NCBI GenBank assembly: GCA_028824295.1 | Contig: JAPPED010000027.1 | Span: forward strand, 100,413-164,412 | DNA length: 64,000 bases | Reading direction: 5' to 3' | Source of the DNA: Rhodospirillales bacterium | Lineage (GTDB): Bacteria; Pseudomonadota; Alphaproteobacteria; TMED109 | Shown: positions 39,408-47,969 of the stretch, piece after piece | How positions within the stretch are numbered: the stretch's first letter is position 1 | Layout of the letters: each line of letters opens with the position of its first letter | Notes under the pieces: generated by a model | Databases searched by the model: none | What the model saw: the letters and a program-made list of their open reading frames with translations, nothing else | Told to the model about the DNA's origin: nothing | Translations under genes and position numbers: made by a program

Positions 39408-40685
39408 ATGAAACAACTGCCGCGGCCCGTCCCGACCGATCCGAGTGCCGGTGACCCGGCGCACGACGCGCACGACGCGCACGACGATGTGGAGCACCGC
39501 CAGATTGTCTACCGGGTGCTGTTCGACCAGCCGGCGACCGCCCGGCGCCTGGCCGCGGTTGCCGGCGCCTGCCGGTTCGTCTGGAACGAGATGCTCGACC
39601 AGCAGGCGCAGGTCTACGACATCGCGCGCTTGTGCGGCGCGCAGCCGCCGGCGCCGACGTTCTTCACGCTGGGCAAGGCGTTCACGCAATTGCGCCGGGC
39701 GACGCCCTGGCTGCAGGCCATGCCGTACGCCCCGGTGCGGTACACCCTGAAATACCAGGCCGACACCTGGCGGCGGTTCTTCCGGGGCGAAGCCGGGCGG
39801 CCACGGTTCAAGCGCCGCGGCTGCGACAGCGTGACGCTCCCGCAGGATGTGCGCATCCGCGACGGCAAGCTGTACTTCCCGAAGATCGGCTGGCTTCGGC
39901 TGCGCCGCCGCGGCGGCAACCCGTACCCGGACGCCGAGCCCGTGCAGGCCGTCCTCAAGCGCGTCAACGGCAAGTGGATGGCCACCGTGTGCTACGCGGT
40001 CGCGGCACCCGCCCGTCCCGACGACGGCACGGTCACCGGCGTCGACATGAACGTCGGCCAGGTCGCCGTCAGCGACGGCCGGCACGCCCGTATCGTGCAC
40101 GCGCCGGACAGCCGGCGGCTCGAGGCGAGGGTCCGGCGGTATCAGCGCCGCCTCGCCCGGCAGCCCCGCGGCTCGAGGCGGCGCGAGCGCACGCGGCGGC
40201 GGCTCGCCCGCACGCAGCGGCGGATTGCGCAGCGGCGCCGCAACTGGCAGCATCGCGTGAGCCGGTCGCTGGCCGGGGGCACGGTGGTGGTCGAGGCATT
40301 GCGGACGCGCGCGATGACGGCATCGGCAAGGGGTACGATGGAGGCGCCCGGGCGGCACGTCCGGCAGAAGGTCGGCCTGAACCGCGGGATCCTGGCGACG
40401 GGCTGGAGCGGTCTCCGAACGATGCTGGCCTACAAGGCGCCGAGGCTGGTTGCGATAGACCCTGCCCACACCAGTCGGACCTGCGCGGCGTGCGGCCATG
40501 CGGACGCGGCTTCGCGCCGCAGCCAGTCGAGTTTCGAGTGCGTGGCCTGCGGCCACACGGACCACGCGGACCTGAACGCGGCCCACAACATCCGGCGTCG
40601 GGGACTGGCGCAGCTGCACGGCGAGGGGCGATCGCATTCAGCGACCCCGGCGACCCGTGAAACGGATCGAAGGCTGGCGGTGTAA
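39408..40685 (+). CDS. tnpB: TnpB family RNA-guided nuclease
   Basis: 425 residues, full length. The split RuvC domain is intact: D213 in GVDMNVG, E296 in VVVEALRT and D388 in DHADLNAAHNI. The zinc ribbon has C359/C362 (TCAACGH) and C378/C381 (FECVACGH). The N-terminal recognition part (RQIVYRVLFDQP, RFVWNEMLDQQ, KYQADTWRRFFRG...RPRFKRRG) is also complete. TnpB uses a right-end omega/reRNA to cut DNA beside a short motif and helps the transposon persist. The first 30 residues are an unusual Asp/His-rich stretch, and the true start might be later. No sign of inactivation. Confidence 0.92.
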   Translation: MKQLPRPVPTDPSAGDPAHDAHDAHDDVEHRQIVYRVLFDQPATARRLAAVAGACRFVWNEMLDQQAQVYDIARLCGAQPPAPTFFTLGKAFTQLRRATPWLQAMPYAPVRYTLKYQADTWRRFFRGEAGRPRFKRRGCDSVTLPQDVRIRDGKLYFPKIGWLRLRRRGGNPYPDAEPVQAVLKRVNGKWMATVCYAVAAPARPDDGTVTGVDMNVGQVAVSDGRHARIVHAPDSRRLEARVRRYQRRLARQPRGSRRRERTRRRLARTQRRIAQRRRNWQHRVSRSLAGGTVVVEALRTRAMTASARGTMEAPGRHVRQKVGLNRGILATGWSGLRTMLAYKAPRLVAIDPAHTSRTCAACGHADAASRRSQSSFECVACGHTDHADLNAAHNIRRRGLAQLHGEGRSHSATPATRETDRRLAV

Positions 40686-40687
40686 GT

Positions 40688-40706
40688 TGTCAAGTTATCG
40701 ATATAA
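40688..40706 (-). repeat. Right terminal inverted repeat of TnpB element
   Basis: TGTCAAGTTATCGATATAA, starting two bases after the tnpB stop codon. If an omega RNA is made, its guide would be the bases just beyond this end. Confidence 0.75.
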
Positions 40707-40753
40707 ATCCCTAGTGCTATACATGCAGCTTGGTCCTGATTCGGCACGTTGAT

Positions 40754-43081
40754 ATGAATTTGGCTTCCTTCATCGCGCTCCTGATGAAGCGTCGATGGCT
40801 GACCATCCTGCTCTCTCTGCTGGTCATGCTGGCACTCGCTTCGGGCGCCCGGAACATAACTGTCGTCGACGTCGACGTTCGAAATCACTTCAGCAGCGAC
40901 GACCCGCATATTGTCGCGCTCGACCAGCTGGAAGACACCTACTCCCTATCTGACGGAGCGCTGGTGGCCGTGGCTCCGCAAAGCGGCACCATCTTCACGC
41001 GGGAAACCCTCGTCGCCATCGAAGAGATGACCAACCGCCTGTGGCGCACACCCTACGTCACACGAGTCGATTCGTTAGCTAACTATTCGCATAGTGAAGG
41101 TCTGGAGGACGAGCTGATCGTCGAGCCGCTCATCGACGATGCCGCCTCTCTCAGCGACGACGATATCGAACGGATAGCGCGTATCGCGCTCGGTACCGAG
41201 GAAGTGGCCGGGCGCTTCGTGTCCAGGGACGGCCGGGTTGCCGGGCTAGTGGTCAGTGTTTCGCTGCCGGAGGACCGGCAGCTCGGCAGACTGGAGGTCA
41301 CCGACTACCTTTACGGCGCAACTGCCTCCGCCCGGGAAGCGCACCCCGGCATTGACTATCACCTTACGGGTGAAATCGTCCTCAATCGCGCCATGAAGGA
41401 TGCGATCGACGAGGACATGGGCATCCTCACACCCGTCGCGTTCGGGACCATGCTGCTCGTGGCTGTATTCCTGCTGCGTTCGTTGTGGGGAACCGTTGCA
41501 ATCGTCGTGATGCTGGTTGCCGTCTTCCTGTCCGCGCTGGGCTTCACTGGCTGGACCGGCATGAAGCTGTACGGCGAGAGCGGGGCCGCCCTGTTCGTCC
41601 TGATGGCCGTCACGGTCGCGCATTCGGTGCACATCATCGAGGGAATGGCGGCAGCCATGCGCCAGGGAGCCGAGCGCAAACTGGCCGCCAGTCGTTCGCT
41701 GCAGGTCAACATGTGGCCGGTGTTCCTCACGTCGCTCACGACCGCGATCGGCTTCCTCAGTCTGAATTTCGCTGACATGCCGCCGTTCCGGGTCCTAGGC
41801 AACATCGTGGCGTTCGGCGCGACGGCCGCGTTCTTTTTCTCGGTCACCCTTCTGCCGGCATTCTTGTCGGTTGTACCCATACGTGCCAATTCCGTCCGCG
41901 CGGGCAGAGCTGACTTCTTCGATCGCCTGGGACGGTTTGTCGTTTCCTATCGCACGACCCTCCTATGGACCGTCGGCATCGTCATGGTTGTACTCGTTGC
42001 CGGTATCTCGCGGATTGAACTCAAGGAGAATTGGCTGGAACTCCTTGATGAAAGCTACGAGTTCAGACAATCAACGGATTTCGTAAGCGAGAATTTCACC
42101 GGCGTGGAAACGTACGAGTATTCGCTCGACTCCGGCCGTGAGGGCGGAATCACGGATGTTGAATTCCTGAGTCAGGTGGAGGCGTTTGCGGAGTGGAGCC
42201 GGGCGCAGCCGGAAGTCGCCCACGTCTTCGCCCTCTCCGACATCATGAAACGGCTGAACAAGAATTTGCACGGCGACGACCCGGAATTCTACGTTCTCCC
42301 GAGCGAATCCGAGCTCGCCGCCCAGTATCTCCTGCTCTACGAATTCTCTCTGCCGGTTGGCCGTGACCTGAACAATCTCATCAACGTCGAGCGATCCGCG
42401 ACACGCGTCACGGTCGTGCTCAAGAGCCTGGCTACCAGAGAGAAGATCGACCTCGACAACCGCATACAAGCCTGGTTCCAGCAGAACGCCCCGGAACTGG
42501 CAACCCAGGCCACCGGCGTTGCGGTCGTCGGGGCTCATTCAATTCAGCGGAACATCGAAGGCATGTTGCTCGGCACGATCGTCGCCATGGCGATCGTATC
42601 GCTGCTCCTGCTCCTGATCTTCAAGAGCGTGCGTCTCGGCCTGATCAGCTTGATTCCCAATTTCGTGCCGGCCGCCATGGCGATGGGTTTGTGGGGGCAT
42701 GTGGTCGGAGAGGTCGGCAACGCCGCGGCGGTCGTCACCGCCATCGCGTTCGGGATCATCGTGGACGACACGATCCACTTCATGACCAAGTACGTACGGG
42801 CCAGGAAGAGCGGGCTGTTGCCATCGGAGTCCGTTCAGTCGGCGTTTCTCACCGTGGGCAAGGCATTGGTGGCGACGACCGCCATCTTTGCACTGGGCTT
42901 CATGGTGTTCGGAGCGTCGGGGATGTCGACCAACCAGGCGCTCGGTCTGCTCGTGGGAATAACGGTCATCATCGCGCTTCTGGCGGACTTCCTGTTCCTT
43001 CCGCCACTGCTGATGGTGCTGGACGGGGCCAAGGAAACGACTGCGCAAATCCGGGAGCGACTGAGGCGCTCAAGCCAATAG
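40754..43081 (+). CDS. RND/MMPL family envelope exporter
   Basis: 775 residues from ATG 40754 (a GTG at 40730 would add eight). It has the RND pattern of two halves: one N-terminal membrane helix (about 14-34), a large periplasmic loop, a block of five to six helices (about 225-380), then a second loop and helix block (about 605-765). Key stretches are HSVHIIEGMAAAMRQG and IAFGIIVDDTIHFMTKY, the latter with the paired acidic residues used for proton relay. Proteins of this HpnN/MMPL type move hydrophobic lipids such as hopanoids, sterols or mycolates towards the outer membrane. A LolA-like protein follows and an SMT lies nearby, which supports a polycyclic-lipid cargo. The TnpB element ends 47 bp upstream. 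Confidence 0.88.
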   Translation: MNLASFIALLMKRRWLTILLSLLVMLALASGARNITVVDVDVRNHFSSDDPHIVALDQLEDTYSLSDGALVAVAPQSGTIFTRETLVAIEEMTNRLWRTPYVTRVDSLANYSHSEGLEDELIVEPLIDDAASLSDDDIERIARIALGTEEVAGRFVSRDGRVAGLVVSVSLPEDRQLGRLEVTDYLYGATASAREAHPGIDYHLTGEIVLNRAMKDAIDEDMGILTPVAFGTMLLVAVFLLRSLWGTVAIVVMLVAVFLSALGFTGWTGMKLYGESGAALFVLMAVTVAHSVHIIEGMAAAMRQGAERKLAASRSLQVNMWPVFLTSLTTAIGFLSLNFADMPPFRVLGNIVAFGATAAFFFSVTLLPAFLSVVPIRANSVRAGRADFFDRLGRFVVSYRTTLLWTVGIVMVVLVAGISRIELKENWLELLDESYEFRQSTDFVSENFTGVETYEYSLDSGREGGITDVEFLSQVEAFAEWSRAQPEVAHVFALSDIMKRLNKNLHGDDPEFYVLPSESELAAQYLLLYEFSLPVGRDLNNLINVERSATRVTVVLKSLATREKIDLDNRIQAWFQQNAPELATQATGVAVVGAHSIQRNIEGMLLGTIVAMAIVSLLLLLIFKSVRLGLISLIPNFVPAAMAMGLWGHVVGEVGNAAAVVTAIAFGIIVDDTIHFMTKYVRARKSGLLPSESVQSAFLTVGKALVATTAIFALGFMVFGASGMSTNQALGLLVGITVIIALLADFLFLPPLLMVLDGAKETTAQIRERLRRSSQ

Positions 43082-43326
43082 ATTTCGTTGCTGCAATCGT
43101 TCGGTTCCATCATTCACGGTAGATCCCGAGAAGGGACGTTGCCCGACGGGTTTCAAAGTCGGCGCTGGCAGTCGTGCTACGATGTCCGACGATGTACACG
43201 GAGTGGTGCTGAAGCCGCCATGGTCCAGTTGCTGCACGGACCCCGTCGTCGCTTCCCTGCCATTGCCGCCCTCCCCGTGGCCACTGACAGGAGGCAGCCG
43301 TAATTCGCATTTCGTTCATCCGGCCA
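43082..43326. other. Intergenic region with a strong ribosome-binding site but no standard start
   Basis: AGGAGG at 43290-43295 is followed at normal spacing by an ATT codon (43303) in frame with the LolA-like gene; the first ATG is 31 bases from the site. See the LolA-like entry. Confidence 0.5.
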
Positions 43327-44121
43327 ATGCTCGTGTTGCCCGGGATCCTTTTCGCCGTTCTAGCTTGCTCGGTCATGCCGTCCGTCGTGCAGGCGGAAGA
43401 AAGCGCCGAAGAAGCCGGACTCAGAATCGCGACTGAAGCCCGCGAACGCCAGAAGGGTTTCGGTAACTTCACTGCCAACCTGACGATGATATTGCGGAGT
43501 AAACAGGGGCGCGAAAGCCAGCGCGAACTCCGCCTGAAAGTCATTGAGGTCGACGGCGACGGCGATCGGACGATGTTCGTGTTCGACCGCCCACGTGACG
43601 TCAAGGGAACCGCGTTCCTCGTCCACTCCCACAAGAGCGATCCGGACGATCAATGGCTCTATCTCCCCGCACTGAAGCGGGTCAAGCGCATCAGTTCGTC
43701 GAAGCAGTCCGGATCCTTCATGGGGAGCGAATTCTCGTACGAGGACATGGGTGCGGTCGAGGTCGAGAAGTACACCCACCGATTTCTGCGCAACGAATCT
43801 TGCGGAGAATTCGAGTGCGTGGTTTCCGAACGTATCCCGGCCGGCGAGGATTCCGGTTACTCGCGTCAGGTGGTATGGCTCGACCAGGAAGAGCTTCGCA
43901 CCATTCAGGTGCAATACTTCGACCTGACCGAGAACCATCTCAAGACCATGGTCGTGGAGGATTACCAGAAATACCTGGATCGCTATTGGCGCGGCAGCAC
44001 AATCACGATGACAAACCATCTCACCGGGAAAAGCACCGTGCTGAACTGGTCGGAGTACGAGTTCGGAACCGACCTTGATGTCGGCGATTTCACCCAGACG
44101 GCCTTAAGGCGGGCGCGCTAG
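43327..44121 (+). CDS. Outer-membrane lipoprotein-sorting (LolA-like) periplasmic protein
   Basis: 264 residues from ATG 43327. A signal peptide (hydrophobic MLVLPGILFAVLACSVMPSVVQA) precedes a LolA-like half-barrel (PF17131 type): FTANLTMILRSKQGRESQRELRLKVIEVDGDGDRTMFVFDRPRDVKGTAFLVHSH, then WLYLPALKRVKRISSSKQSGSFMGSEFSYEDMG, which is the most diagnostic part. Family members are often encoded beside MMPL exporters, and here one lies 245 bp upstream; the barrel probably shuttles a lipid across the periplasm. An ATT at 43303 with a perfect AGGAGG may be the true start and would add eight residues (ISF...RP) to the signal peptide. Confidence 0.88.
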   Translation: MLVLPGILFAVLACSVMPSVVQAEESAEEAGLRIATEARERQKGFGNFTANLTMILRSKQGRESQRELRLKVIEVDGDGDRTMFVFDRPRDVKGTAFLVHSHKSDPDDQWLYLPALKRVKRISSSKQSGSFMGSEFSYEDMGAVEVEKYTHRFLRNESCGEFECVVSERIPAGEDSGYSRQVVWLDQEELRTIQVQYFDLTENHLKTMVVEDYQKYLDRYWRGSTITMTNHLTGKSTVLNWSEYEFGTDLDVGDFTQTALRRAR

Positions 44122-44241
44122 CCGCACGGAAGGACCGACGGCGCGCCCTCCGGTTTCCTCAACGGGTAGCGGGCGGACACGGGATGCGGGGAACCCGATC
44201 TAGCAACGTCCGGCGCCAGGCGGCACCTCGCCTGTTGGCCT

Positions 44242-45267
44242 TTATTCCGGCCTGCGGGCGCAGACGAAATACATCGGCGTGAAGATGCCGAGGCGGCCGG
44301 CTTCGGCAAGCGCGACCGCCGCCAGTTCTAGGAGGCTCGAAACCTGCGTCGTGCCACGCGGCACGATCCCGAGCCTTTCGAGCAGCCATAGCGAACCATT
44401 GGTCACCCGCCGTCCGGCTACCGAACTGCGGAAGCTGGCGACGGACAGGCCGGAGCCTACGAGAGGCTGATACCAGGGAATGCCGGGCATGGCCTCGGCA
44501 GCCAGATCGCGGGCTTCAATCAGCTCAAAGCCGGCCTCCCGGAGGGCGTCGTCCACCTCTTGCGGCCGGGCGATCTCGGGCAGGCCGCCACCATGCTCGA
44601 TATCCGCCCGGAGCCGACGGTGCTCCGGGTCCGCGTCGTCGAACTGGCTGGTCAAACAGTATTCGTAGGCCGCGAAACAACCGCCGGGCTTGAGAAGGCG
44701 AAAGGCCTCGCTGTAGACGCCGACCTTGTCCGGCGCGCAGCACGTCGCCTCGATCGAATAGGCGGCATCGAAAGAGACGTCCGGCGCATCGACGCGCATG
44801 AAGTCGCATTTGAGCCAGTCGGTCAGATGGCTGAGCCGCTCCTCCTCGCTCCTTCTTGCGGCCCGTTCGAGTTGCAGCGCATTGTTGTTGACGCCGACGA
44901 TTCGGGCTCCGGAGAACCGGGCCATCTCGATCAGCGGGCCGCCGACACCGCAGCCCAGATCCACCGCGGCCATGCCGGGCCCGAGCCCCAGCCTGTGGGC
45001 AATGTAGTGCTCGTGGCGCGCGAGCGACGCGGCGAAACTCTCGCCTTGAGCGCGGGGCGCGAAATGGAAGGACTGGCCCCAACCGTATTCGAAGAAATCG
45101 GTGACCAAGTCGTAATAGGTGTTTTCGAAATCCCGGTAATCTGACTTGCGCTCGTCGAGCCCGCCCCGCGCCCTGCCGCCATAGCGGTGCTTGTAATCCT
45201 TGATCCGTGCGGCGACACGGCTGCCCGTGTTCCCGTCCTTCAGGATCTTCGTGAGCTTGATTGCCAT
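44242..45267 (-). CDS. Sterol C24-methyltransferase homologue (Erg6/SMT-like)
   Basis: 341 residues; transfers a methyl group from SAM to C24 of a sterol side chain. Similarity to yeast Erg6 runs end to end: YYDLVTDFFEYGWGQSFHF (51-69, the sterol-binding YEYGWG box), GESFAASLARHEHYIA (75-90), the SAM motif VDLGCGVGGP (102-111), FSGARIVGVNNN, and IEATCCAP (172-179, where Erg6 has a His in place of the second Cys). The C-terminus ends FTPMYFVCARRPE, as in SMT. These are not features of cyclopropane synthases or generic methyltransferases. It lies 72 bp after the M16 pair on the same strand and converges on the LolA-like gene. No oxidosqualene cyclase is in the window, so the sterol may be made elsewhere or imported. 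Confidence 0.88.
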   Translation of the reverse strand: MAIKLTKILKDGNTGSRVAARIKDYKHRYGGRARGGLDERKSDYRDFENTYYDLVTDFFEYGWGQSFHFAPRAQGESFAASLARHEHYIAHRLGLGPGMAAVDLGCGVGGPLIEMARFSGARIVGVNNNALQLERAARRSEEERLSHLTDWLKCDFMRVDAPDVSFDAAYSIEATCCAPDKVGVYSEAFRLLKPGGCFAAYEYCLTSQFDDADPEHRRLRADIEHGGGLPEIARPQEVDDALREAGFELIEARDLAAEAMPGIPWYQPLVGSGLSVASFRSSVAGRRVTNGSLWLLERLGIVPRGTTQVSSLLELAAVALAEAGRLGIFTPMYFVCARRPE

Positions 45268-45339
45268 CGCGAAGACTCGATCAACAGGTTCCTGACAGAT
45301 CCGTCCGCTGGCTGCTCCGCCGGCACACGCCGGTCCCCG

Positions 45340-46665
45340 CTACGGGAACGGATTGCTGCGGCCGACTGCCACCCAGACCATGGCATCCTCGACCAGCAGA
45401 CGTTTGGCCACGCGTTGCACGTCCTCGATCGTGACGGCCTCAACGAACGCGTTGCGGCGGTCGAGGTAGTCAATACCCAGGTCGTTAGTCTGCATCGCTA
45501 CGAGAAAGCCGGCAATCTCGGACGTGCTGTCGAGGGCGAGCGGAAATGAACCGGTGATGTAGAGCTTGGCATCGGCAAGTTCGTCCGCGGTAAGCCCGCC
45601 CGCTGCGGTCTGCCGGATCACGTCGCGCACCACCGCGACCGTTTCCCCGGCGCCTTCATCGCGCGTCGACGTCGCGCCGATCAGGATCGGGGCGCGCTCA
45701 GCGTCAGCCAGGTAGGTGTAGATGCTGTAGGCGAGGCCGCGCTTGATCCGGACTTCCTGTTCGAGCCGCGTTCCCGGCGTCGCGCCGCCCAGTACTGAGT
45801 TCAGGACGAAGGCCGGAAAGAAATCCGCGTCGTCCCGCGCCACGCCCGGCAGGCCGAACACGAGCTCCGTTTGCGGAATGTTCATGGGGACGTGCACGGC
45901 CTGCCCGGCGAAGTTCCCGATCTCGGGCGCCTCGTCCGGGAGCTCGCCGACCGGGAGGTCGCCGAATGCGAGATCGAGCACGCGGGCAAGCGTTTCGCCA
46001 TCAATGTCGCCCGCCACCCCGACGACCAGCCGCCGGCGAACCAAGCGGTCGCTGGCCGCTGCGCGCAGGTCTTCCACGTTGATTCCCGCAAGGCTTGCCT
46101 GCGTACCGGCAGAGGGACGTCCGTACGGCCCGTCACCGAAAACCAGGGAAAACCAGCGGGTACGCCCCACGCTGCCCGGCCGCGTCTCGTTCTGCGCGCG
46201 AACCGCTTCCAGCTGGCTGCGGATGCGCGCGACCGGCTCGTCGTCGAAGCGCGGGCGGGCCAGCGCGTGCCCGAGCAGCGTGGCAGCTTCCTCGACGTTT
46301 TCTCGAAGCGTGTGGAGGGTGCCGAACAGACTGTCCCGCCCGGCGGAAAAGGACAGCCGAATGGCCCGATCATCGAGGCGGTCCCGAAACGCGACCGCAT
46401 CATGGGGCCCCGCCCCCTCATCCAGCAGCGCCGCCATGAATTGGGCGAGGCCCTCCTTCCCGGGGGCGTCGAGCGCCGCACCGCCTGTGAACCGGAACGC
46501 CAGGGACACGATGGGGAGCGACGAATCGCGGCGCAGCCACGCTACGGTGCCCTGCGACGACTCGACCACTTCAACCGGCGAGGTCGTGGCTGACGCGCTG
46601 GAGACGGGCAGTGCGATGCTGGTCGCAAGCGCCGCCGCGGCAAAGTTTCGCAGGAAGTGTCTCAC
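45340..46665 (-). CDS. M16 family peptidase-like protein, catalytically inactive partner
   Basis: 441 residues from a GTG overlapping the stop of the preceding gene (GTGA). It has an N-terminal signal peptide and the paired M16 folds (GLAQFMAALLDEGAG, LVVGVAGDIDGETLARVLDLAFGDLPVG, LNSVLGGATPGTRLEQEVRIKRGLAYSIY). The zinc motif HxxEH is absent; its place is taken by QFMAALLDEG. It therefore cannot bind zinc and should be the non-catalytic half of a heterodimer with the upstream active subunit, as in mitochondrial MPP and bacterial pairs. Confidence 0.88.
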   Translation of the reverse strand: MRHFLRNFAAAALATSIALPVSSASATTSPVEVVESSQGTVAWLRRDSSLPIVSLAFRFTGGAALDAPGKEGLAQFMAALLDEGAGPHDAVAFRDRLDDRAIRLSFSAGRDSLFGTLHTLRENVEEAATLLGHALARPRFDDEPVARIRSQLEAVRAQNETRPGSVGRTRWFSLVFGDGPYGRPSAGTQASLAGINVEDLRAAASDRLVRRRLVVGVAGDIDGETLARVLDLAFGDLPVGELPDEAPEIGNFAGQAVHVPMNIPQTELVFGLPGVARDDADFFPAFVLNSVLGGATPGTRLEQEVRIKRGLAYSIYTYLADAERAPILIGATSTRDEGAGETVAVVRDVIRQTAAGGLTADELADAKLYITGSFPLALDSTSEIAGFLVAMQTNDLGIDYLDRRNAFVEAVTIEDVQRVAKRLLVEDAMVWVAVGRSNPFP

Positions 46666-47969
46666 TCGGCTTCTCCCGGGCGGAGAATGCCGGTCACCGT
46701 CGCCTGCTCGGCCAGCAACGTACGCGCCGCGCCGGCCACGTCGACGGCCGAAATTGAACGCACCATCTCGATGTACCCGTCGATGTCCTCCAGGGTCCCG
46801 CCCTTGATGAGGGTGCTCCCGACGAATTCGGCAACGGTTGACACGTCGTCGCGAGCGTAGATCTGACCGGCGGCAAACCGGTAGGCCGCACGCTGCACCT
46901 CCCGTTCCTCGACACCCTCCTCGGCCACACGCCGAAGCTCGGCGGTCACCGCTTCCTCGACCTCGGAAACGTCGGTCCCCTCAGCAGGCATCGCGTACAC
47001 CAGGAAGAACCCGCCGTCCCGGCTGCCGCCGTCGAAGTAGGCCCCCGCCGCCAGGGCGACCTTGCGACGCACGACGAGGGCACGGTGCAACCGGCCGGAC
47101 GCTCCCCCCAACACCGCCGCGAGCACGTCGAGAGTGGCCGACTCCCGAGCGGCGCCCGAGAAATAGCTCTCGGCCCGATATTGCCGGGACCACCGGGGCC
47201 GGGCGACACGCGGGTCTTCCATCTCGACGGTGACCCGGGCCCGATGGGGCGGCTCCTTGGGCCTCGGTGGTACCGGCTCCCCGCCCGCCGCAACCTTTCC
47301 GAACGTGCGTTCCGCCAGTGGACGCAGCGACTCGGCGTCGATGTCGCCGGCGACGACCAGCAGCGCGTTGGCAGGCCCGTAGTGGCGGCGATAGTACGCT
47401 TCCACCTGCTCCATGGTGAGCGCTTCGATCTCGTGGCGCCAACCGATGAGCGGACGCCCGTACGGGTGCGCCTGCCAGGCCGCAGCCATCAGTTGCTCGC
47501 GGAACACCCCGGAAGGAGAATTGTCGGTTCGCTGCAGGCGCTCCTCGATGATGACCTGCCGCTCGGCCTCGAAGTTCTCGGGCTTGAAGACAACCCCTGT
47601 CATGCGGTCAGCCTCGAGTCGCATGACCGTCTCCAGGCGGTCACGGGCAATCGTCGCGTAATACGCGGTGACATCGGCAGACGTGTAGGCGTTCGTACTG
47701 CCGCCATTGCGCCCGATGATCTGCTTGTACTGTCCGTCCGTGGTCGTCCCCGTTCCATTGAACATCAGATGTTCGATGAAGTGTGCGATTCCAGACTGCC
47801 CGCTTGGGTCGTCCGCGGCACCAAACGCGTAGTACACCGCGTGGTGCACCACGCCAGGCCGTTCCATGGGGACAGCCACCACGCGCATGCCGTTCGCCAG
47901 GGTGAACGTTTCGGCCCCCAGACCGGCAGCTGCAGGCGGCGTCAGAACACAGAGGCAGAACCCGACCAT
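46662..47969 (-). CDS. M16 family zinc metallopeptidase, active subunit
   Basis: 435 residues from ATG 47969, which gives a signal peptide (MVGFCLCVLTPPAAA); a TTG twelve codons earlier or a GTG further up are possible. The inverted zinc motif H63-F-I-E66-H67 is complete and the third ligand, about 76 residues on, is E143 in VIIEERL. The fold continues with RPLIGWRHEIEALTMEQVEAYYRRHYGPANALLVVAGDI and ends with the usual C-terminal domain. It degrades or processes peptides in the periplasm together with the overlapping inactive partner. Confidence 0.9.
   Translation of the reverse strand: MVGFCLCVLTPPAAAGLGAETFTLANGMRVVAVPMERPGVVHHAVYYAFGAADDPSGQSGIAHFIEHLMFNGTGTTTDGQYKQIIGRNGGSTNAYTSADVTAYYATIARDRLETVMRLEADRMTGVVFKPENFEAERQVIIEERLQRTDNSPSGVFREQLMAAAWQAHPYGRPLIGWRHEIEALTMEQVEAYYRRHYGPANALLVVAGDIDAESLRPLAERTFGKVAAGGEPVPPRPKEPPHRARVTVEMEDPRVARPRWSRQYRAESYFSGAARESATLDVLAAVLGGASGRLHRALVVRRKVALAAGAYFDGGSRDGGFFLVYAMPAEGTDVSEVEEAVTAELRRVAEEGVEEREVQRAAYRFAAGQIYARDDVSTVAEFVGSTLIKGGTLEDIDGYIEMVRSISAVDVAGAARTLLAEQATVTGILRPGEAE

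Larger units (their letters stand above)
39335..40706 (+). mobile_element. TnpB-only insertion element bounded by 19-bp inverted repeats
   Basis: The element spans a tnpB gene flanked by TTATATCGATTACTTGACA on the left and its near-perfect inverse (TGTCAAGTTATCGATATAA) on the right, with one mismatch in 19. No tnpA transposase gene is present, so it would need help in trans. Terminal inverted repeats are not typical of IS200/IS605 or IS607 elements, whose ends carry subterminal hairpins. No target-site duplication could be seen. Confidence 0.7.

Noticed and set aside
39408..39497. Asp/His-rich direct repeat at the tnpB start as a separate repeat element
   Set aside because: It is an in-frame low-complexity stretch at the N-terminus (GACGCGCACGACGCG) and needs no separate explanation.
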